Source: Corynebacterium variabile (lineage in GTDB: Bacteria > Actinomycetota > Actinomycetes > Mycobacteriales > Mycobacteriaceae). Taken from it: 64,000 nt of DNA. Made by a program: the position numbers and the translations under genes. The notes below the pieces were generated by a model. The model saw nothing but the letters and a program-made list of their open reading frames with translations, was not told where the DNA came from and did not search any database. Every line of letters begins with the position of its first letter. The stretch's first letter is position 1. The DNA is taken from positions 97,016 through 161,015 of the forward strand of contig NZ_BJNT01000006.1 in the NCBI RefSeq assembly GCF_006539825.1. The letters are read 5' to 3'. Positions 1 through 9,172 of the stretch are shown piece by piece.

Positions 1-110
1 GGACCTGATGCGGGCCGGGCGGGAATCCGCTGTCTCAGCGGAGGGTCGGGAGGAAGGGGCCTGGGTCACGGGTGTCCATCCTAGCGGGTGTGCCAGGAGA
101 GGTTGGTAAC

Positions 111-1100
111 GTGACGGTCGTGCACAGACGACGATCCTTTCCATCCACCGTGGCAGTCCTGGTCTCCACCGTCGCCCTGGGGTCGACCCTGGGCCTGAGC
201 GGGTGTGTCTCGTCGGACGATGAACCCGACCGCACCGCCCCCGTCGAGTCCACCGTCGACGGTGTCGCAGTGAAGCTGCTGGACGCCGGAACGTCCCCCA
301 CCGACCCTCTCGCCTGGTTCGCGGACGACGGGGAGCAGTCCGGGAAATTCTCGGTGACCTGGGGTTACGGACAAGAGGTGATCGGTGGTGACGAGCAAGG
401 TACCGCCGATGGCGCAGCGCCGTACTCCGAATTGTCAGCCAATCTTCCTTACACCGCATCGGCCACCACTGACGGAGACCAGCTGGAATCCACCATGACT
501 ATCGGAACTCCGGAGGGGAGCAATGAAGCCCTTGATGACGACGAGAACGGCGAGCTCAATGATGATATCGCCACCGCCGAAGGCTTCCGCATGGTGCAGA
601 AGTACAGCGACGACGGCAAGGTGAACAACCGCTCCTTCGCCTCGCCGGAGAACGCGTCGGATTCTGCCCGAGCAGCCATAGAAAACAACCTCGGGCAAAT
701 GACCAGCCTGCCGCTGGTCTTCCCCGAGGAGGCTGTCGGGGAAGGTGCGCGCTGGACTGTAACCGGCCAGATCGAAGACAGCGCCGCAGGCACTCCCATG
801 CGACAGACGGTGACCTACACGATCGCCTCGCGCAACGGATCGCAGGTCAACCTCGACGTGGACATCGAGCGGACCCCCACGGTCAAGCAGATGGCCGGTA
901 CCGATCTCGAGGTGATGGACTCCACCACCGAGTCCACCGGTTCACTGACCCTCGACCTGCGACGCCCCCTGCCGGTGAGCGGATCGGTGAAGACGACGAC
1001 CGAGATCACCTACGGTCAGCCGGAATCCCCCGTGACGGTGGTGCAGGAGTCCCGCACCACCTCGACCTGGTCCTCCGACGGGGAACAGGCGGAGAACTAG
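111..1100 (+). CDS. Secreted lipoprotein, possibly DUF6263 family
   Basis: Encodes 329 residues. The GTG at 111 is chosen because an AGGAGAGG ribosome-binding sequence lies about 9 nt upstream; a longer reading from 72 lacks one. The N-terminus has basic residues (HRRR), a hydrophobic stretch and a lipobox LSGC at about residues 31-34, so the protein should be lipidated and anchored outside the membrane. The acidic mature part ends in beta-rich segments with a 'LRRPLPVSGSV' type motif that reminds me of DUF6263 lipoproteins. No catalytic motif is seen and the function is unknown. Its stop codon shares a CTAG with the stop of the convergent gene downstream. Nothing recognisable lies in bases 1-110 apart from the RBS. 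Confidence 0.8.
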   Translation: MTVVHRRRSFPSTVAVLVSTVALGSTLGLSGCVSSDDEPDRTAPVESTVDGVAVKLLDAGTSPTDPLAWFADDGEQSGKFSVTWGYGQEVIGGDEQGTADGAAPYSELSANLPYTASATTDGDQLESTMTIGTPEGSNEALDDDENGELNDDIATAEGFRMVQKYSDDGKVNNRSFASPENASDSARAAIENNLGQMTSLPLVFPEEAVGEGARWTVTGQIEDSAAGTPMRQTVTYTIASRNGSQVNLDVDIERTPTVKQMAGTDLEVMDSTTESTGSLTLDLRRPLPVSGSVKTTTEITYGQPESPVTVVQESRTTSTWSSDGEQAEN

Positions 1101-1732
1101 GCCGCCGGGGCTCCTTCGGCCGTAGCGCCCTCTGCGGGGGCTTCCTCGGCCGGTGCCTCGGCCGGTGCCTCAGCGGGAGCGCCCTCCGGTGCCGGGGCGT
1201 CCTCCGGGATCTCCTCGGGCAGTTCCTCGGCGACATCCGCCGAGCAGAGCGGCGGCACGTTGTCCGGGGCGACGTTCTCGATGAGCGTGCAGGCCCACTC
1301 ACGCTTGAGCTTCCAGATGTCGTTCTCGCGGATGAACTCCACCCCGGATACGGGCATCGGGTCGCGGTCCGGGATGAGGAAGTTGACGGTCACGGAGGCG
1401 GTGTCCGGCAGGATGCCGGGCAGCACCGGGTCAACGACCTCCAGGGTCGCGCCGGACTCCTCCTTCGACTGCGTCATGACGTCGAAGAGCTCGAGAGCCT
1501 GGTCACCGCCCTCGACGGTGTCTGCCTTCTGGTCGGAGGGGACTGCCGGATCGACGGCGCGGTTCAGCACGTCGTTGAGTTCGACGGCGGTAGGCAGTGC
1601 GGTGGTCTGGGTGGTCGGGGCGGCACTGGTGGTCCCGTCCGTCGAGTCATCGTCATCGGAGGAGCAGGCGGACAGGGACAGACCTGCGGCGACGGCAGCC
1701 ACGACGGCGACGGACTTCATGGAGTATTTCAT
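1097..1732 (-). CDS. Hypothetical lipoprotein with Ala/Glu/Pro-rich tail
   Basis: Encodes 211 residues. The signal peptide (MKYSMKSVAVVAAV) ends in lipobox LSAC with Cys at about residue 23, followed by a Ser/Asp/Thr-rich linker, so it should be an exported lipoprotein. The middle (about 55-165) resembles a small low-complexity-flanked domain of the type found in actinobacterial lipoproteins that precede cell-wall domains. The last 45 residues are a degenerate APAE repeat, likely disordered or wall-spanning. Start at 1732 or the internal Met at 1720; neither has a clear Shine-Dalgarno sequence. It is divergent from the asparaginase gene with a 57-bp shared promoter region. Function not recognised. 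Confidence 0.75.
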   Translation of the reverse strand: MKYSMKSVAVVAAVAAGLSLSACSSDDDDSTDGTTSAAPTTQTTALPTAVELNDVLNRAVDPAVPSDQKADTVEGGDQALELFDVMTQSKEESGATLEVVDPVLPGILPDTASVTVNFLIPDRDPMPVSGVEFIRENDIWKLKREWACTLIENVAPDNVPPLCSADVAEELPEEIPEDAPAPEGAPAEAPAEAPAEEAPAEGATAEGAPAA

Positions 1733-1775
1733 GGTGAGTCAGCCTACCCACCCCACGCTTCCCCCGTCACACCAG

Positions 1776-1781
1776 TACTCT
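1776..1781 (+). promoter_or_regulatory. Candidate -10 hexamer of ansA
   Basis: TACTCT ends 8 nt before the ATG at 1790 and no Shine-Dalgarno sequence is present, so the transcript may begin at or next to the start codon (leaderless). Inference from sequence only. Confidence 0.4.
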
Positions 1782-1789
1782 GTGTTCCC

Positions 1790-2707
1790 ATGAGTGCGCC
1801 CTCCCCCGTCACCCTGCTCGCCACCGGCGGAACCATCGCCTGCACCGCAGGTCCCGACGGCGCTCTGCGGCCGACACGCAGCGCCGTGGACCTCTGCACG
1901 GACGCCGGGCTCACACCCGACGACGTCGCCGCGACCGACGCTCTGCACCTCGACTCCTCGGAGATGACCCTGGCCGACCTCGACGGACTGCTGGCCGCGA
2001 TCCATGCCGTCGGTGGTCCGGTGGTCGTCACCCACGGCACCGATTCGATGGAGGAGACCGCCATGGCCGTCGACCGCCTCCTCGGTGGCCCCGTGGTGCT
2101 CACCGGGGCGCAGCGTCCCGCCGATGACGCGTCCCCGGACGGTCCCGCCAACCTGCGGGACGCCGTCACCGCGGCAGCCACCGTCACCGGCCCGGTCGTG
2201 GTGACGGGTGGTGCAACGGTCCCAGCCTACGGGGTGCGCAAGGTCCACACCACCGCGGACCGGGCCTTCGGTGGACCGGACTCCCCCGTCGATCGTCCGG
2301 CACCCCTCGTCTCCCCCGGCTCCGCCCCGGCTCCTCTGGCAGGGCTGCGTGTCGACATCCTCACCGCCTACCAGGGCACCGACAGCACCCTGGTGGACGC
2401 CGCCCTCACCGCCGGCGCCGACGGCCTTGTCATTGCGGCGTTCGGTTCGGGCAACGCCGGTGGGCTCGCCCCCGGGATCGGACGCGCCCTGGATGCCGGG
2501 GTGCCCGTCGTGCTGTGCACCAGGGTCGCCGCCGGCGGGGTGGACGCCGTATACGGCGGTGACGGCGGCGGGGCGACCCTGGCCGCCGCAGGTGCCCGGT
2601 CCGGTGGGGTGCTCAGCCCTGCTCAGGCCCGGATGGAACTGCTGTGTCAGTTGGCGGTACAGCGGGCGGATCCCACGCCAGTGACTCCAGCGGGTCCGCA
2701 GGACTGA
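1790..2707 (+). CDS. ansA: L-asparaginase (type I/II asparaginase family)
   Basis: Encodes 305 residues, slightly short of the usual 320-340. It hydrolyses L-asparagine to aspartate and ammonia. Both family signatures are present: TGGTIA with the nucleophilic Thr at residues 12-15, and HGTDSMEET with the second catalytic Thr-Asp pair at residues 84-85. No signal peptide, so the enzyme should be cytoplasmic. No clear RBS precedes the ATG; a -10-like TACTCT lies 8 nt upstream. The 3' end overlaps the convergent dinB gene by 95 bp. An amino-acid permease with asparagine-permease features lies 1.4 kb downstream on the other strand, which hints at asparagine use. Glutaminase activity cannot be excluded. 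Confidence 0.9.
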   Translation: MSAPSPVTLLATGGTIACTAGPDGALRPTRSAVDLCTDAGLTPDDVAATDALHLDSSEMTLADLDGLLAAIHAVGGPVVVTHGTDSMEETAMAVDRLLGGPVVLTGAQRPADDASPDGPANLRDAVTAAATVTGPVVVTGGATVPAYGVRKVHTTADRAFGGPDSPVDRPAPLVSPGSAPAPLAGLRVDILTAYQGTDSTLVDAALTAGADGLVIAAFGSGNAGGLAPGIGRALDAGVPVVLCTRVAAGGVDAVYGGDGGGATLAAAGARSGGVLSPAQARMELLCQLAVQRADPTPVTPAGPQD

Positions 2708-4013
2708 GGTCCGGGTCGTCGACCGGGAAGGTGCGCGTCCTGCCCGGTCCGGTCGCACGGGTCTCGAAGCGCACGCTGACCACCCCACCACCGGTGCCCT
2801 GCACCCAGCCGTGACCGAACTCCGCATGGCGGACATCCTGGGTGGCCCGCCAGGGGCCGCGGGGGTCGGTAGCGGCCGCCCCCTCCGGTTCCGGCGGGTC
2901 GGGATGCACGGTCTCCCGGGTGCCGATCTCCGAGAGCTCCGGGAACAACGCCCCCTGGCACTCATCGGTCAAGCCCGAGAGGCTGACACCGACCAGCCGC
3001 ACCGCCCCGGACTCCTCGGGATGCGGCATCACCGAGCGGGAGGCCGCGATGATCTCGTCGAGATCCTCGGTAGGCACCGCGAGAGTGAGTGAGCGGGTGT
3101 GGGCCCGGAAATCCGCGGTGCGTGTCTTCACGGTGACGGTCCGGGCAGCCCTGCCGTCCTTCTTCAACCGGCTGTGTGCGGCGGTCGCCGACGCCACGAG
3201 CACCGGGTCGGCTGCCGCGGTCGTCGCGGCGTCCACCTCGAGGGTGCGCTCGGCGGAGACCTGCTTGGCGCGCCCCCGGGCCGCGACCGGTCGGGGGTCG
3301 ACGCCGCGGGTGTAGCCGAGGAGCTGGGTGCCGACGGAGCCCAGGAGACTGCGGACATCGGCGTCGTCCATGGCGGTGAACTGACCGATCGTGGTCACCC
3401 CGACCTCGGCGAGCCGTGCCTGAGCGACCGGACCGATACCGCCGATCTCCCCGACCGGGCGGGGGCCGAAGACCTCGTCACGGCGATCTGCCCCGACGAC
3501 GGCCACACCGTGGGGCTTGTTGAGGTCCGAGGCCATCTTGGCGTGGAGCTTCCCGGTCGAGACCCCGATGGAGCAGACCAGACCGGTCTCCTGTTCGACG
3601 GTGTCCTGGAGGGCATGAGCCCAGGACCCGGCGTCCTGTGTGGTCGCCCCGACGAGAACCGCCGGTTCGGCGAAACCCTCGTCGACGCTGAGCCGTTCGA
3701 TGAACCCTGCTTCGCGCTCGAGGATGCCGAAGATGCGTTCGGATGCCGCCGAGTAGACCACGAACCGGGGGTGCACCACCGAGGCCTTCCCCCGGCACAA
3801 CCGCACGGCCTGACTCATCGGCATCGCCGAGCGTGCGCCGAACACCCGAGCCTCATAGGACGCCCCGGCGACGACTCCCCTGCCCGAGGCCCCTCCCACC
3901 AGGACCGGACGGCCACGCAACGTCGGCCGGGTGAGCTGCTCGACGGACGCGAAGAAAGCGTCCATGTCGACGTGCACCACCCAGCGTCGCTCACCTGTCC
4001 CGGAACCTGTCAC
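2613..4013 (-). CDS. dinB: DNA polymerase IV (Y-family translesion polymerase)
   Basis: Encodes 466 residues. Catalyses error-prone translesion synthesis. The palm carries the metal ligands in VDMDAFF (Asp16, Asp18) and SVDEGF (Asp111-Glu112); the normally following FLD is FAE here, but the catalytic acidic pair is intact. Helix-hairpin-helix and little-finger segments follow. The C-terminal extension contains FGHGWVQG and a GPGRTRTF motif typical of actinobacterial DinP proteins. GTG start at 4013 after a purine-rich GGATGGGGAA. The 3' end overlaps ansA by 95 bp. I saw no LexA box immediately upstream. It lies 61 bp downstream of the permease gene on the same strand and could be read through from it. 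Confidence 0.93.
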   Translation of the reverse strand: MTGSGTGERRWVVHVDMDAFFASVEQLTRPTLRGRPVLVGGASGRGVVAGASYEARVFGARSAMPMSQAVRLCRGKASVVHPRFVVYSAASERIFGILEREAGFIERLSVDEGFAEPAVLVGATTQDAGSWAHALQDTVEQETGLVCSIGVSTGKLHAKMASDLNKPHGVAVVGADRRDEVFGPRPVGEIGGIGPVAQARLAEVGVTTIGQFTAMDDADVRSLLGSVGTQLLGYTRGVDPRPVAARGRAKQVSAERTLEVDAATTAAADPVLVASATAAHSRLKKDGRAARTVTVKTRTADFRAHTRSLTLAVPTEDLDEIIAASRSVMPHPEESGAVRLVGVSLSGLTDECQGALFPELSEIGTRETVHPDPPEPEGAAATDPRGPWRATQDVRHAEFGHGWVQGTGGGVVSVRFETRATGPGRTRTFPVDDPDLSPADPLESLAWDPPAVPPTDTAVPSGPEQG

Positions 4014-4074
4014 GGTTCCCCATCCTAGAACGCCGGGGCGTCCAGGTGTTCGACAGTGTGCGGTTGTGGCGTTG

Positions 4075-5544
4075 TCACTCCGCCGGGTTCACTGCGGAGC
4101 GCTCGACCTTGAGTGCGTACTCCTCGCGACGGCGTTCCACGCTCGGCGTGACCCAGCGCCACGAAAACCAGACGACGATCACGATCGGGATGGAGACGAT
4201 GATCGTCCAGAAACCGATCGAGTCGCCGGAGGCGACGAGCACGACGACCAGCAGCAGGAAGGCCAGCGTGACCCAGTTGGAGACCGGTGCCCACGGCATC
4301 CGGAAGGACGGACGCTCGAACTCGCCGGCCTCGGCCCGCTTCTGGAACTTCATCTGGGCCACGATCATCGAACCCCAGGTCAGCACCAGCGTGACCGCGG
4401 TGAGGTTCATCGCGATGTCGAAAGCCTTGCCCGGGGCGACGTAGTTGATGATCACGCCGATGATGATGACTGCGCTGGTCAGGACGATGCCGCCGAAGGG
4501 GACGCCACGGTTGTTGAGCTGACCGAGCGCGTGCGGGGCCGAACCGGCGTGGGACATGGTGCGGATGACGCGGCCGGTGGAGTACAGGCCGGCGTTGAGC
4601 GAGGACAGCACCGCGGTGATGACGACGAGGTTCATGATGTCGCCCATCTGGGAGACACCGACCTTCGAGAACACGGTGACGAAAGGGCTCTCGTCCGCCT
4701 TGAACTCGGTGTACGGCAGCAGCAGCGACATGACGAGCACGGAACCGCAGTACAGGACCAGGATGCGCCACACGACATTGTTCACCGCGCGAGGCATCTC
4801 GTCGCGGGCGTTCTCGGTCTCACCGGCGGCGGTCGCGATGACCTCGATACCGAGGTAGGCGAAGAAGACACCGGAGGTGACGACGGCCAGCGGGACGACA
4901 CCCTCGGGGAAGATGCCGCCGTGGCCGGAGATGTTGTCCAGGCCGGCGGAGAAGCCGCCGATCTCGTGGCCGGTGAGGATGAAGATGATGCCGGTGACCA
5001 GGAAGATCACGATGGCGGCGACCTTGATGAAACTGAACCAGAACTCCAGCTCACCGAAAACCGCCACGCCGATGACATTGAAGGCCACGACGATGACCAG
5101 GGCGACCAGTGCCAACACCCACTGCGGCACCGAGTCGAAGGCCGGCCAGAACTTCAGGTAGAGGGCGAAGGCGGTCACGTCGGCGATGCCGGTGATGGCC
5201 CACTGCAGGAAGTAGTTCCAGCCCAGCAGGTAGGCGGCACGCTCGCCGAGGAACTCGCGGGCGTAGGAGACCACACCGCCGGAGCTCGGCCGGTGCATGA
5301 CCAGCTCACCGATGGCGCGCAGCACGAGGAAGCCGAAGAAACCGCACACCGCGTAGGCGATGAACAGAGACGGGCCGGCGTCATGCAGGCGTCCACCGGC
5401 ACCGAGGAACAGGCCGGTGCCGATGGCCGAACCGATGGCCATCATCTGGATGTGGCGGTGCTTGAGGCCCTTCTTGTAGCCCTCCTGGTCAGCGGTCAGA
5501 AACGACGACGTCGCCTGTGGCCCCTGTGTCTGATTCTCTGTCAC
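4075..5544 (-). CDS. APC-family amino-acid permease, AnsP/CycA-like
   Basis: Encodes 489 residues with about 12 hydrophobic segments. It should import an amino acid with protons across the cytoplasmic membrane. TM1 has the family GSAIGTGLFLG motif (about residues 38-48), followed by GGRLHDAGP and HRPSSGG, which I associate with actinobacterial asparagine (AnsP) and D-serine/alanine/glycine (CycA) permeases. Substrate is therefore uncertain; the nearby asparaginase favours asparagine. GTG start at 5544 with GGAAGG about 11 nt upstream. A TATATA -10 and an imperfect dyad at 5576-5590 lie just upstream. The gene sits between ileS and dinB, an accessory position relative to the conserved cluster. 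Confidence 0.85.
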   Translation of the reverse strand: MTENQTQGPQATSSFLTADQEGYKKGLKHRHIQMMAIGSAIGTGLFLGAGGRLHDAGPSLFIAYAVCGFFGFLVLRAIGELVMHRPSSGGVVSYAREFLGERAAYLLGWNYFLQWAITGIADVTAFALYLKFWPAFDSVPQWVLALVALVIVVAFNVIGVAVFGELEFWFSFIKVAAIVIFLVTGIIFILTGHEIGGFSAGLDNISGHGGIFPEGVVPLAVVTSGVFFAYLGIEVIATAAGETENARDEMPRAVNNVVWRILVLYCGSVLVMSLLLPYTEFKADESPFVTVFSKVGVSQMGDIMNLVVITAVLSSLNAGLYSTGRVIRTMSHAGSAPHALGQLNNRGVPFGGIVLTSAVIIIGVIINYVAPGKAFDIAMNLTAVTLVLTWGSMIVAQMKFQKRAEAGEFERPSFRMPWAPVSNWVTLAFLLLVVVLVASGDSIGFWTIIVSIPIVIVVWFSWRWVTPSVERRREEYALKVERSAVNPAE

Positions 5545-5564
5545 CGTGGGGCGACCTTCCTTGA

Positions 5565-5590
5565 TATATACCGAAGTAAACTAAGTTAAC
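5565..5590 (-). promoter_or_regulatory. Permease promoter with operator-like dyad
   Basis: On the minus strand a TATATA -10 candidate (5565-5570) lies just upstream of the GGAAGG RBS. The near-palindrome GTTAACTTAGTTTAC (5576-5590) covers the spacer/-35 zone. This AT-rich patch stands out in GC-rich surroundings. The regulator is unknown; the dyad does not match a DtxR or GlxR consensus well. Confidence 0.4.
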
Positions 5591-5602
5591 CTGGCCCGAG
5601 CG

Positions 5603-5663
5603 AACACCAACGCCGGGACCCGGACCCCGGCGTATCTGTCGGAGTTCAGGTCCCGGCGGTGTT
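5603..5663 (-). terminator. Inverted repeat between ileS and permease
   Basis: AACACC-aa-CGCCGGGACC (5603-5620) is complementary to GGTCCCGGCGGTGTT (5649-5663) apart from a two-base bulge, giving a 15-bp stem with a 28-nt loop. It follows the ileS stop (5706) and lies before the permease promoter, so it is best read as the ileS terminator. No T-tract follows, as is common in this group. Confidence 0.5.
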
Positions 5664-5705
5664 CCCGTCGGAATGGTCTGTTGCTCTTGAAGTTGTCGGT
5701 CGGCG

Positions 5706-8700
5706 TCAGTTGCCGGTGACGCGCTCCACGGAGACCGTGCAGTCGTCGCCGGTGTCGTGCGTGAGCACCTCACCGGTGATGACCCTAGCCGAGGTGGCGA
5801 GAACTTCGCGCGCGATGGTGTCGATACGGGCCTCCGCCCACCCCCGTCGTCCCTCCGGGACGGACAGCACGAGACTGATCCGGTCGGAGACGTCGAAGTC
5901 CTCGGTACGGCGGGCGTCCTGGATGCCGCGGATACGGTCCGCGGCCCAGCCCTCGGCCTCCAGCTCCTCGGTGAGTGTCATGTCGAGCACGACAAGCCCC
6001 TCGGTGCCGGGGATCTCGGCGGTGCGTTCCGGGTCGACGGCGACGAGCTTGCGGGAGTACTCCCCCTCGATCAGCTCGATGCCGTCGGCGACGACCGCAC
6101 CGGACCCCGAGACGGTGTAGTTGCCGGACTTCACGGCCTTGATGACCTTCTGCACGTCCCTGCCGAGGCGGGGGCCGGCGGCACGGGCGTTGACGACCAC
6201 ATCGAAGCGACCCACGGAGTTCACGTCATCGGTCAGGATGACCTCCTTGACGTTCACCTCGTCTCGGATGATGTCGGTGAAGTCGGCGAGACGCGCCGAG
6301 GACGGCAGCGCCACGGTGAGGTTCTGCAGCGGCAGGCGGTTGCGCAGCTTGTTCGCCTTACGCAGTGAGGAGGACGCGGAGCAGACGCTGCGGACCTCGT
6401 CCATGGCGACGACCAGGCCGGCGTCCGCCGGGAACTCGTCGGCGTCCGGCCAGTCGGTGAGGTGCACGGAGCGTCCACCGGTCAGACCGCGCCAGATGAC
6501 CTCGGTGGACATCGGCAGAAGCGGCGCACTGATGCGGCAGAGGGTCTCCAGCACCGTGTACAGGGTGTTGAAGGCCTCCGGGAATTCACCGTCGCCGGCC
6601 CAGAAGCGGTCACGGGAGCGGCGCACGTACCAGTTGGTCAGCGCGTCGCAGAACTGCCGGATCTCGTCGGTGGCCGCCGCGATATTCGTGGCGTCCAGCG
6701 ACGCGGTGACCTCGGCGACCGTGTCATGCAGCTTGGCGAGGATGTAGCGGTCCAGGACGTTGGTGGACGCCGTGGAGCGCTCGGCCGGGGTGTGGGCGTA
6801 GAGCCGCAGGAAGGAGTACGCGTTCCACATCGGCAGCATCGCCTGGCGGACACCCTCACGGATGCCCTGCTCGGTGACGATAAGGTTGCCGCCACGCAGG
6901 ATCGGCGAGCTCATGAGGAACCAGCGCATCGCGTCGGAGCCGTCGCGGTCGAAGACGCCGTTGACGTCGGGGTAGTTGCCCTTGGACTTGGACATCTTCA
7001 GGCCGTCGTCGCCGAGCACGATGCCGTGCGAGACGACCTTCTTGAATGCCGGGCGGTCGAACAGTGCGGTGGACAGGACATGGAGCAGGTAGAACCAGCC
7101 ACGGGTCTGTCCGATGTACTCGACGATGAAGTCCGCCGGCGAGTGGGTGTCGAACCAGTCCTTGTTCTCGAACGGGTAGTGCACCTGGGCGAAGGGCATG
7201 GAGCCGGAGTCGAACCAGACGTCGAGGACGTCAGGGACGCGGCGCATGGTGGACTTCCCCGTCGGGTCATCCGGGTTCGGCCGGGTCAGCTCGTCGATGT
7301 ACGGGCGGTGGAGGGACTGCGGGCGGACGCCGAAGTCAGCCTCGAGCTCATCAAGGGAACCGTAGACGTCGATGCGCGGGTAGGCATCGTCGTCGGAGAC
7401 CCACACCGGGATCGGGGAACCCCAGTAGCGGGACCGGGAGATGTTCCAGTCACGCGCGCCCTCGAGCCACTTGCCGAACTGTCCGTCGCGGATGTGCTCC
7501 GGGATCCACTCGATCTGGTCGTGGTTGAGCTCGACCATACGGTCACGGAAGGTCGTGACGGAGACGAACCAGCTGGGCAGTGCCATGTAAATCAGCGGCT
7601 CACCGGATCGCCAGGAGTGCGGGTAGGAGTGCTCGATGGTCTGGTCGCGGACGATCCGCGCCTTTTCCTTGAGGTCCCGGATGATCTGCCGGTTGGCGTC
7701 GAAGACGAGCTGTCCCTCGTAGTCAGGCACCAGGGAGGTGAACTTTCCGTCCATGTCGACCGGGATGACGACCTCGATCCCTGCGGCGTTGCAGGTGTTC
7801 ATGTCGTCCTCACCGAAGGCCGGGGCCTGGTGGACGATACCGGTACCGTCCTCGGTGGTGACGTAGTCCGCGGCGAGGATGCGGAAGGCACCCTGCTGCG
7901 CACGGTCGGCGAAGTAGTCGAAGGGCGGGGTGTAGGTCAGGCCCACGAGCTGGTCACCCGTGAATTCGGCGACGATCTCGGCGTCCTCCCCCAGCTCCTT
8001 GGCGTACGCGCCCATGAGGTCCTTGGCGAGCAGCACCTTCCGACCGGCGACGGCCTCGGCACCGTCGGCGGCGACCTTCACCAGGGCGTAGGTGACGGTC
8101 GGGTTGACCGCGAGTGCCAGGTGCGAGGGCAGGGTCCACGGGGTGGTCGTCCAGGCCAGCGGGGCAGCGTCGGCGAGCTCGGGGTGTGCGGCGAGAGTCT
8201 CGACCGCGGCGGTGCCGGGCCAGGCACCGGTGACCGGGAAGGTCACGGTGACGGTGGGGTCCTGACGCATCTTGTAGGAGTCATCCAGGCGGGTCTCCTG
8301 GTTGGACAGCGGGGTGTGCTCGGCCCAGGAGTACGGCAGGACGCGGAAGCCCTGGTAGATCAGACCCTTGTCGTAGAGGGTCTTGAAGGCCCAGATCACG
8401 GACTCCATGTAGGAGAGGTCCATGGTCTTGTAGCCGTTGTCGAAGTCGACCCAGCGGGCCTGGCGGGTGACGTAGTCCTTCCACTCCCCCGCGTACCGCA
8501 GCACTGACTTGGCGCAGTAGTCGTTGAACGCGGCGAGGCCCATCTCCTCGATCTCGCCCTTGTCCTTGATGCCGAGCTGCTTCTCGGCCTCGAGTTCAGC
8601 CGGCAGACCGTGGGTGTCCCAGCCGAAGACGCGCGGAACCTTGTAGCCGCGCATGGTCTTGTAGCGCGGGACGATGTCCTTGACGTAGCCGGTGAGCAGG

Positions 8701-8903
8701 TGGCCGTAGTGCGGCAGGCCGTTGGCGAAGGGCGGGCCGTCGTAGAAGATGTACTCTTCGGCGCCCTCACGGTTCCTCAGTGATTCCCGGAACGTGTCGT
8801 CCTCTGCCCAGTAGGACAGGACGTTCTGCTCCATGAGAGGGAATGAGCTGGTGCCGTCACTCATGTCTGTGCGGGGGTAGGCACCGCCGGCGGGGGTGGT
8901 CAT
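5706..8903 (-). CDS. ileS: Isoleucine-tRNA ligase, eukaryote-like type
   Basis: Encodes 1065 residues. Charges tRNA-Ile with isoleucine and edits valine. ATG at 8903 is used because AAGGAG lies 6 nt upstream; an upstream Met at 8933 would put the RBS inside the coding region. The Rossmann fold shows the HIGH-type motif HYGH (residues 65-68), a large CP1 editing insertion, WFDSG, and KMSKSKGN at about residue 635. The C-terminal anticodon-binding domain and additional tail make it longer than the typical bacterial type (about 940). Length and motif context match the eukaryote-like IleRS2 class found in actinobacteria, which in other species is mupirocin-insensitive. Controlled by the T-box leader immediately upstream. 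Confidence 0.96.
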   Translation of the reverse strand: MTTPAGGAYPRTDMSDGTSSFPLMEQNVLSYWAEDDTFRESLRNREGAEEYIFYDGPPFANGLPHYGHLLTGYVKDIVPRYKTMRGYKVPRVFGWDTHGLPAELEAEKQLGIKDKGEIEEMGLAAFNDYCAKSVLRYAGEWKDYVTRQARWVDFDNGYKTMDLSYMESVIWAFKTLYDKGLIYQGFRVLPYSWAEHTPLSNQETRLDDSYKMRQDPTVTVTFPVTGAWPGTAAVETLAAHPELADAAPLAWTTTPWTLPSHLALAVNPTVTYALVKVAADGAEAVAGRKVLLAKDLMGAYAKELGEDAEIVAEFTGDQLVGLTYTPPFDYFADRAQQGAFRILAADYVTTEDGTGIVHQAPAFGEDDMNTCNAAGIEVVIPVDMDGKFTSLVPDYEGQLVFDANRQIIRDLKEKARIVRDQTIEHSYPHSWRSGEPLIYMALPSWFVSVTTFRDRMVELNHDQIEWIPEHIRDGQFGKWLEGARDWNISRSRYWGSPIPVWVSDDDAYPRIDVYGSLDELEADFGVRPQSLHRPYIDELTRPNPDDPTGKSTMRRVPDVLDVWFDSGSMPFAQVHYPFENKDWFDTHSPADFIVEYIGQTRGWFYLLHVLSTALFDRPAFKKVVSHGIVLGDDGLKMSKSKGNYPDVNGVFDRDGSDAMRWFLMSSPILRGGNLIVTEQGIREGVRQAMLPMWNAYSFLRLYAHTPAERSTASTNVLDRYILAKLHDTVAEVTASLDATNIAAATDEIRQFCDALTNWYVRRSRDRFWAGDGEFPEAFNTLYTVLETLCRISAPLLPMSTEVIWRGLTGGRSVHLTDWPDADEFPADAGLVVAMDEVRSVCSASSSLRKANKLRNRLPLQNLTVALPSSARLADFTDIIRDEVNVKEVILTDDVNSVGRFDVVVNARAAGPRLGRDVQKVIKAVKSGNYTVSGSGAVVADGIELIEGEYSRKLVAVDPERTAEIPGTEGLVVLDMTLTEELEAEGWAADRIRGIQDARRTEDFDVSDRISLVLSVPEGRRGWAEARIDTIAREVLATSARVITGEVLTHDTGDDCTVSVERVTGN

Positions 8904-9166
8904 CGCGGACTCCTTGAAGGTTGTTCGTCTCAAGTCCGCGGGGACGCGTCCGTTGCCGGTCGCGCGGTACCACCCCGCTTGATCTCCCCCACCGCCGAAT
9001 GTCGTGGGGAGTTCCGCTCATCATGCGGCGTGACGTGCCGCGGTCCCGTCCGGTTCTACTGGGGACGACAGGCTCTACGCCCGGCGTCCGGTTCTTCCGG
9101 AGTGCTCCCCGGTGATGGCCGGATCAGTGCACGTGGTGGCCCCGCACGGCGGCGCGGGACCCACTA
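8904..9166 (-). promoter_or_regulatory. T-box leader of ileS (tRNA-Ile sensing)
   Basis: On the minus strand the segment 8980-8961 reads AAGCGGGGTGGTACCGCGCG and contains the near-invariant T-box core GGGTGGNACCGCG that pairs with the tRNA acceptor end. About 150 nt upstream, a short stem I can be drawn (GTGC...GCAC and CCGG...CCGG, about 9102-9130) with ATC (9122-9124) on its 5' side, the isoleucine codon expected in a specifier loop. Another helix GCGGC/GCCGC lies between. No terminator hairpin with T-tract precedes the ATG, whereas the AAGGAG RBS follows closely. This fits the translational, short-stem-I T-boxes described for actinobacterial ileS. The specifier assignment is inference. Confidence 0.85.
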
Positions 9167-9172
9167 GGGGGC

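Noticed and set aside
1..110. A gene at the left edge
   Set aside because: No frame with a start, RBS or recognisable sequence; only the RBS of the first lipoprotein is visible.
3931..5589. 552-residue frame on the plus strand opposite the permease
   Set aside because: Low-complexity His/Asp/Gly-rich translation, no RBS, antisense to a clear membrane transporter; a high-GC shadow.
5576..5590. DtxR box at the permease promoter
   Set aside because: AT content is suggestive, but the sequence does not fit the TTAGGTTAG-type consensus on both halves.
6462..8507. 681-residue frame opposite ileS
   Set aside because: Antisense shadow of a conserved synthetase with no recognisable domains.
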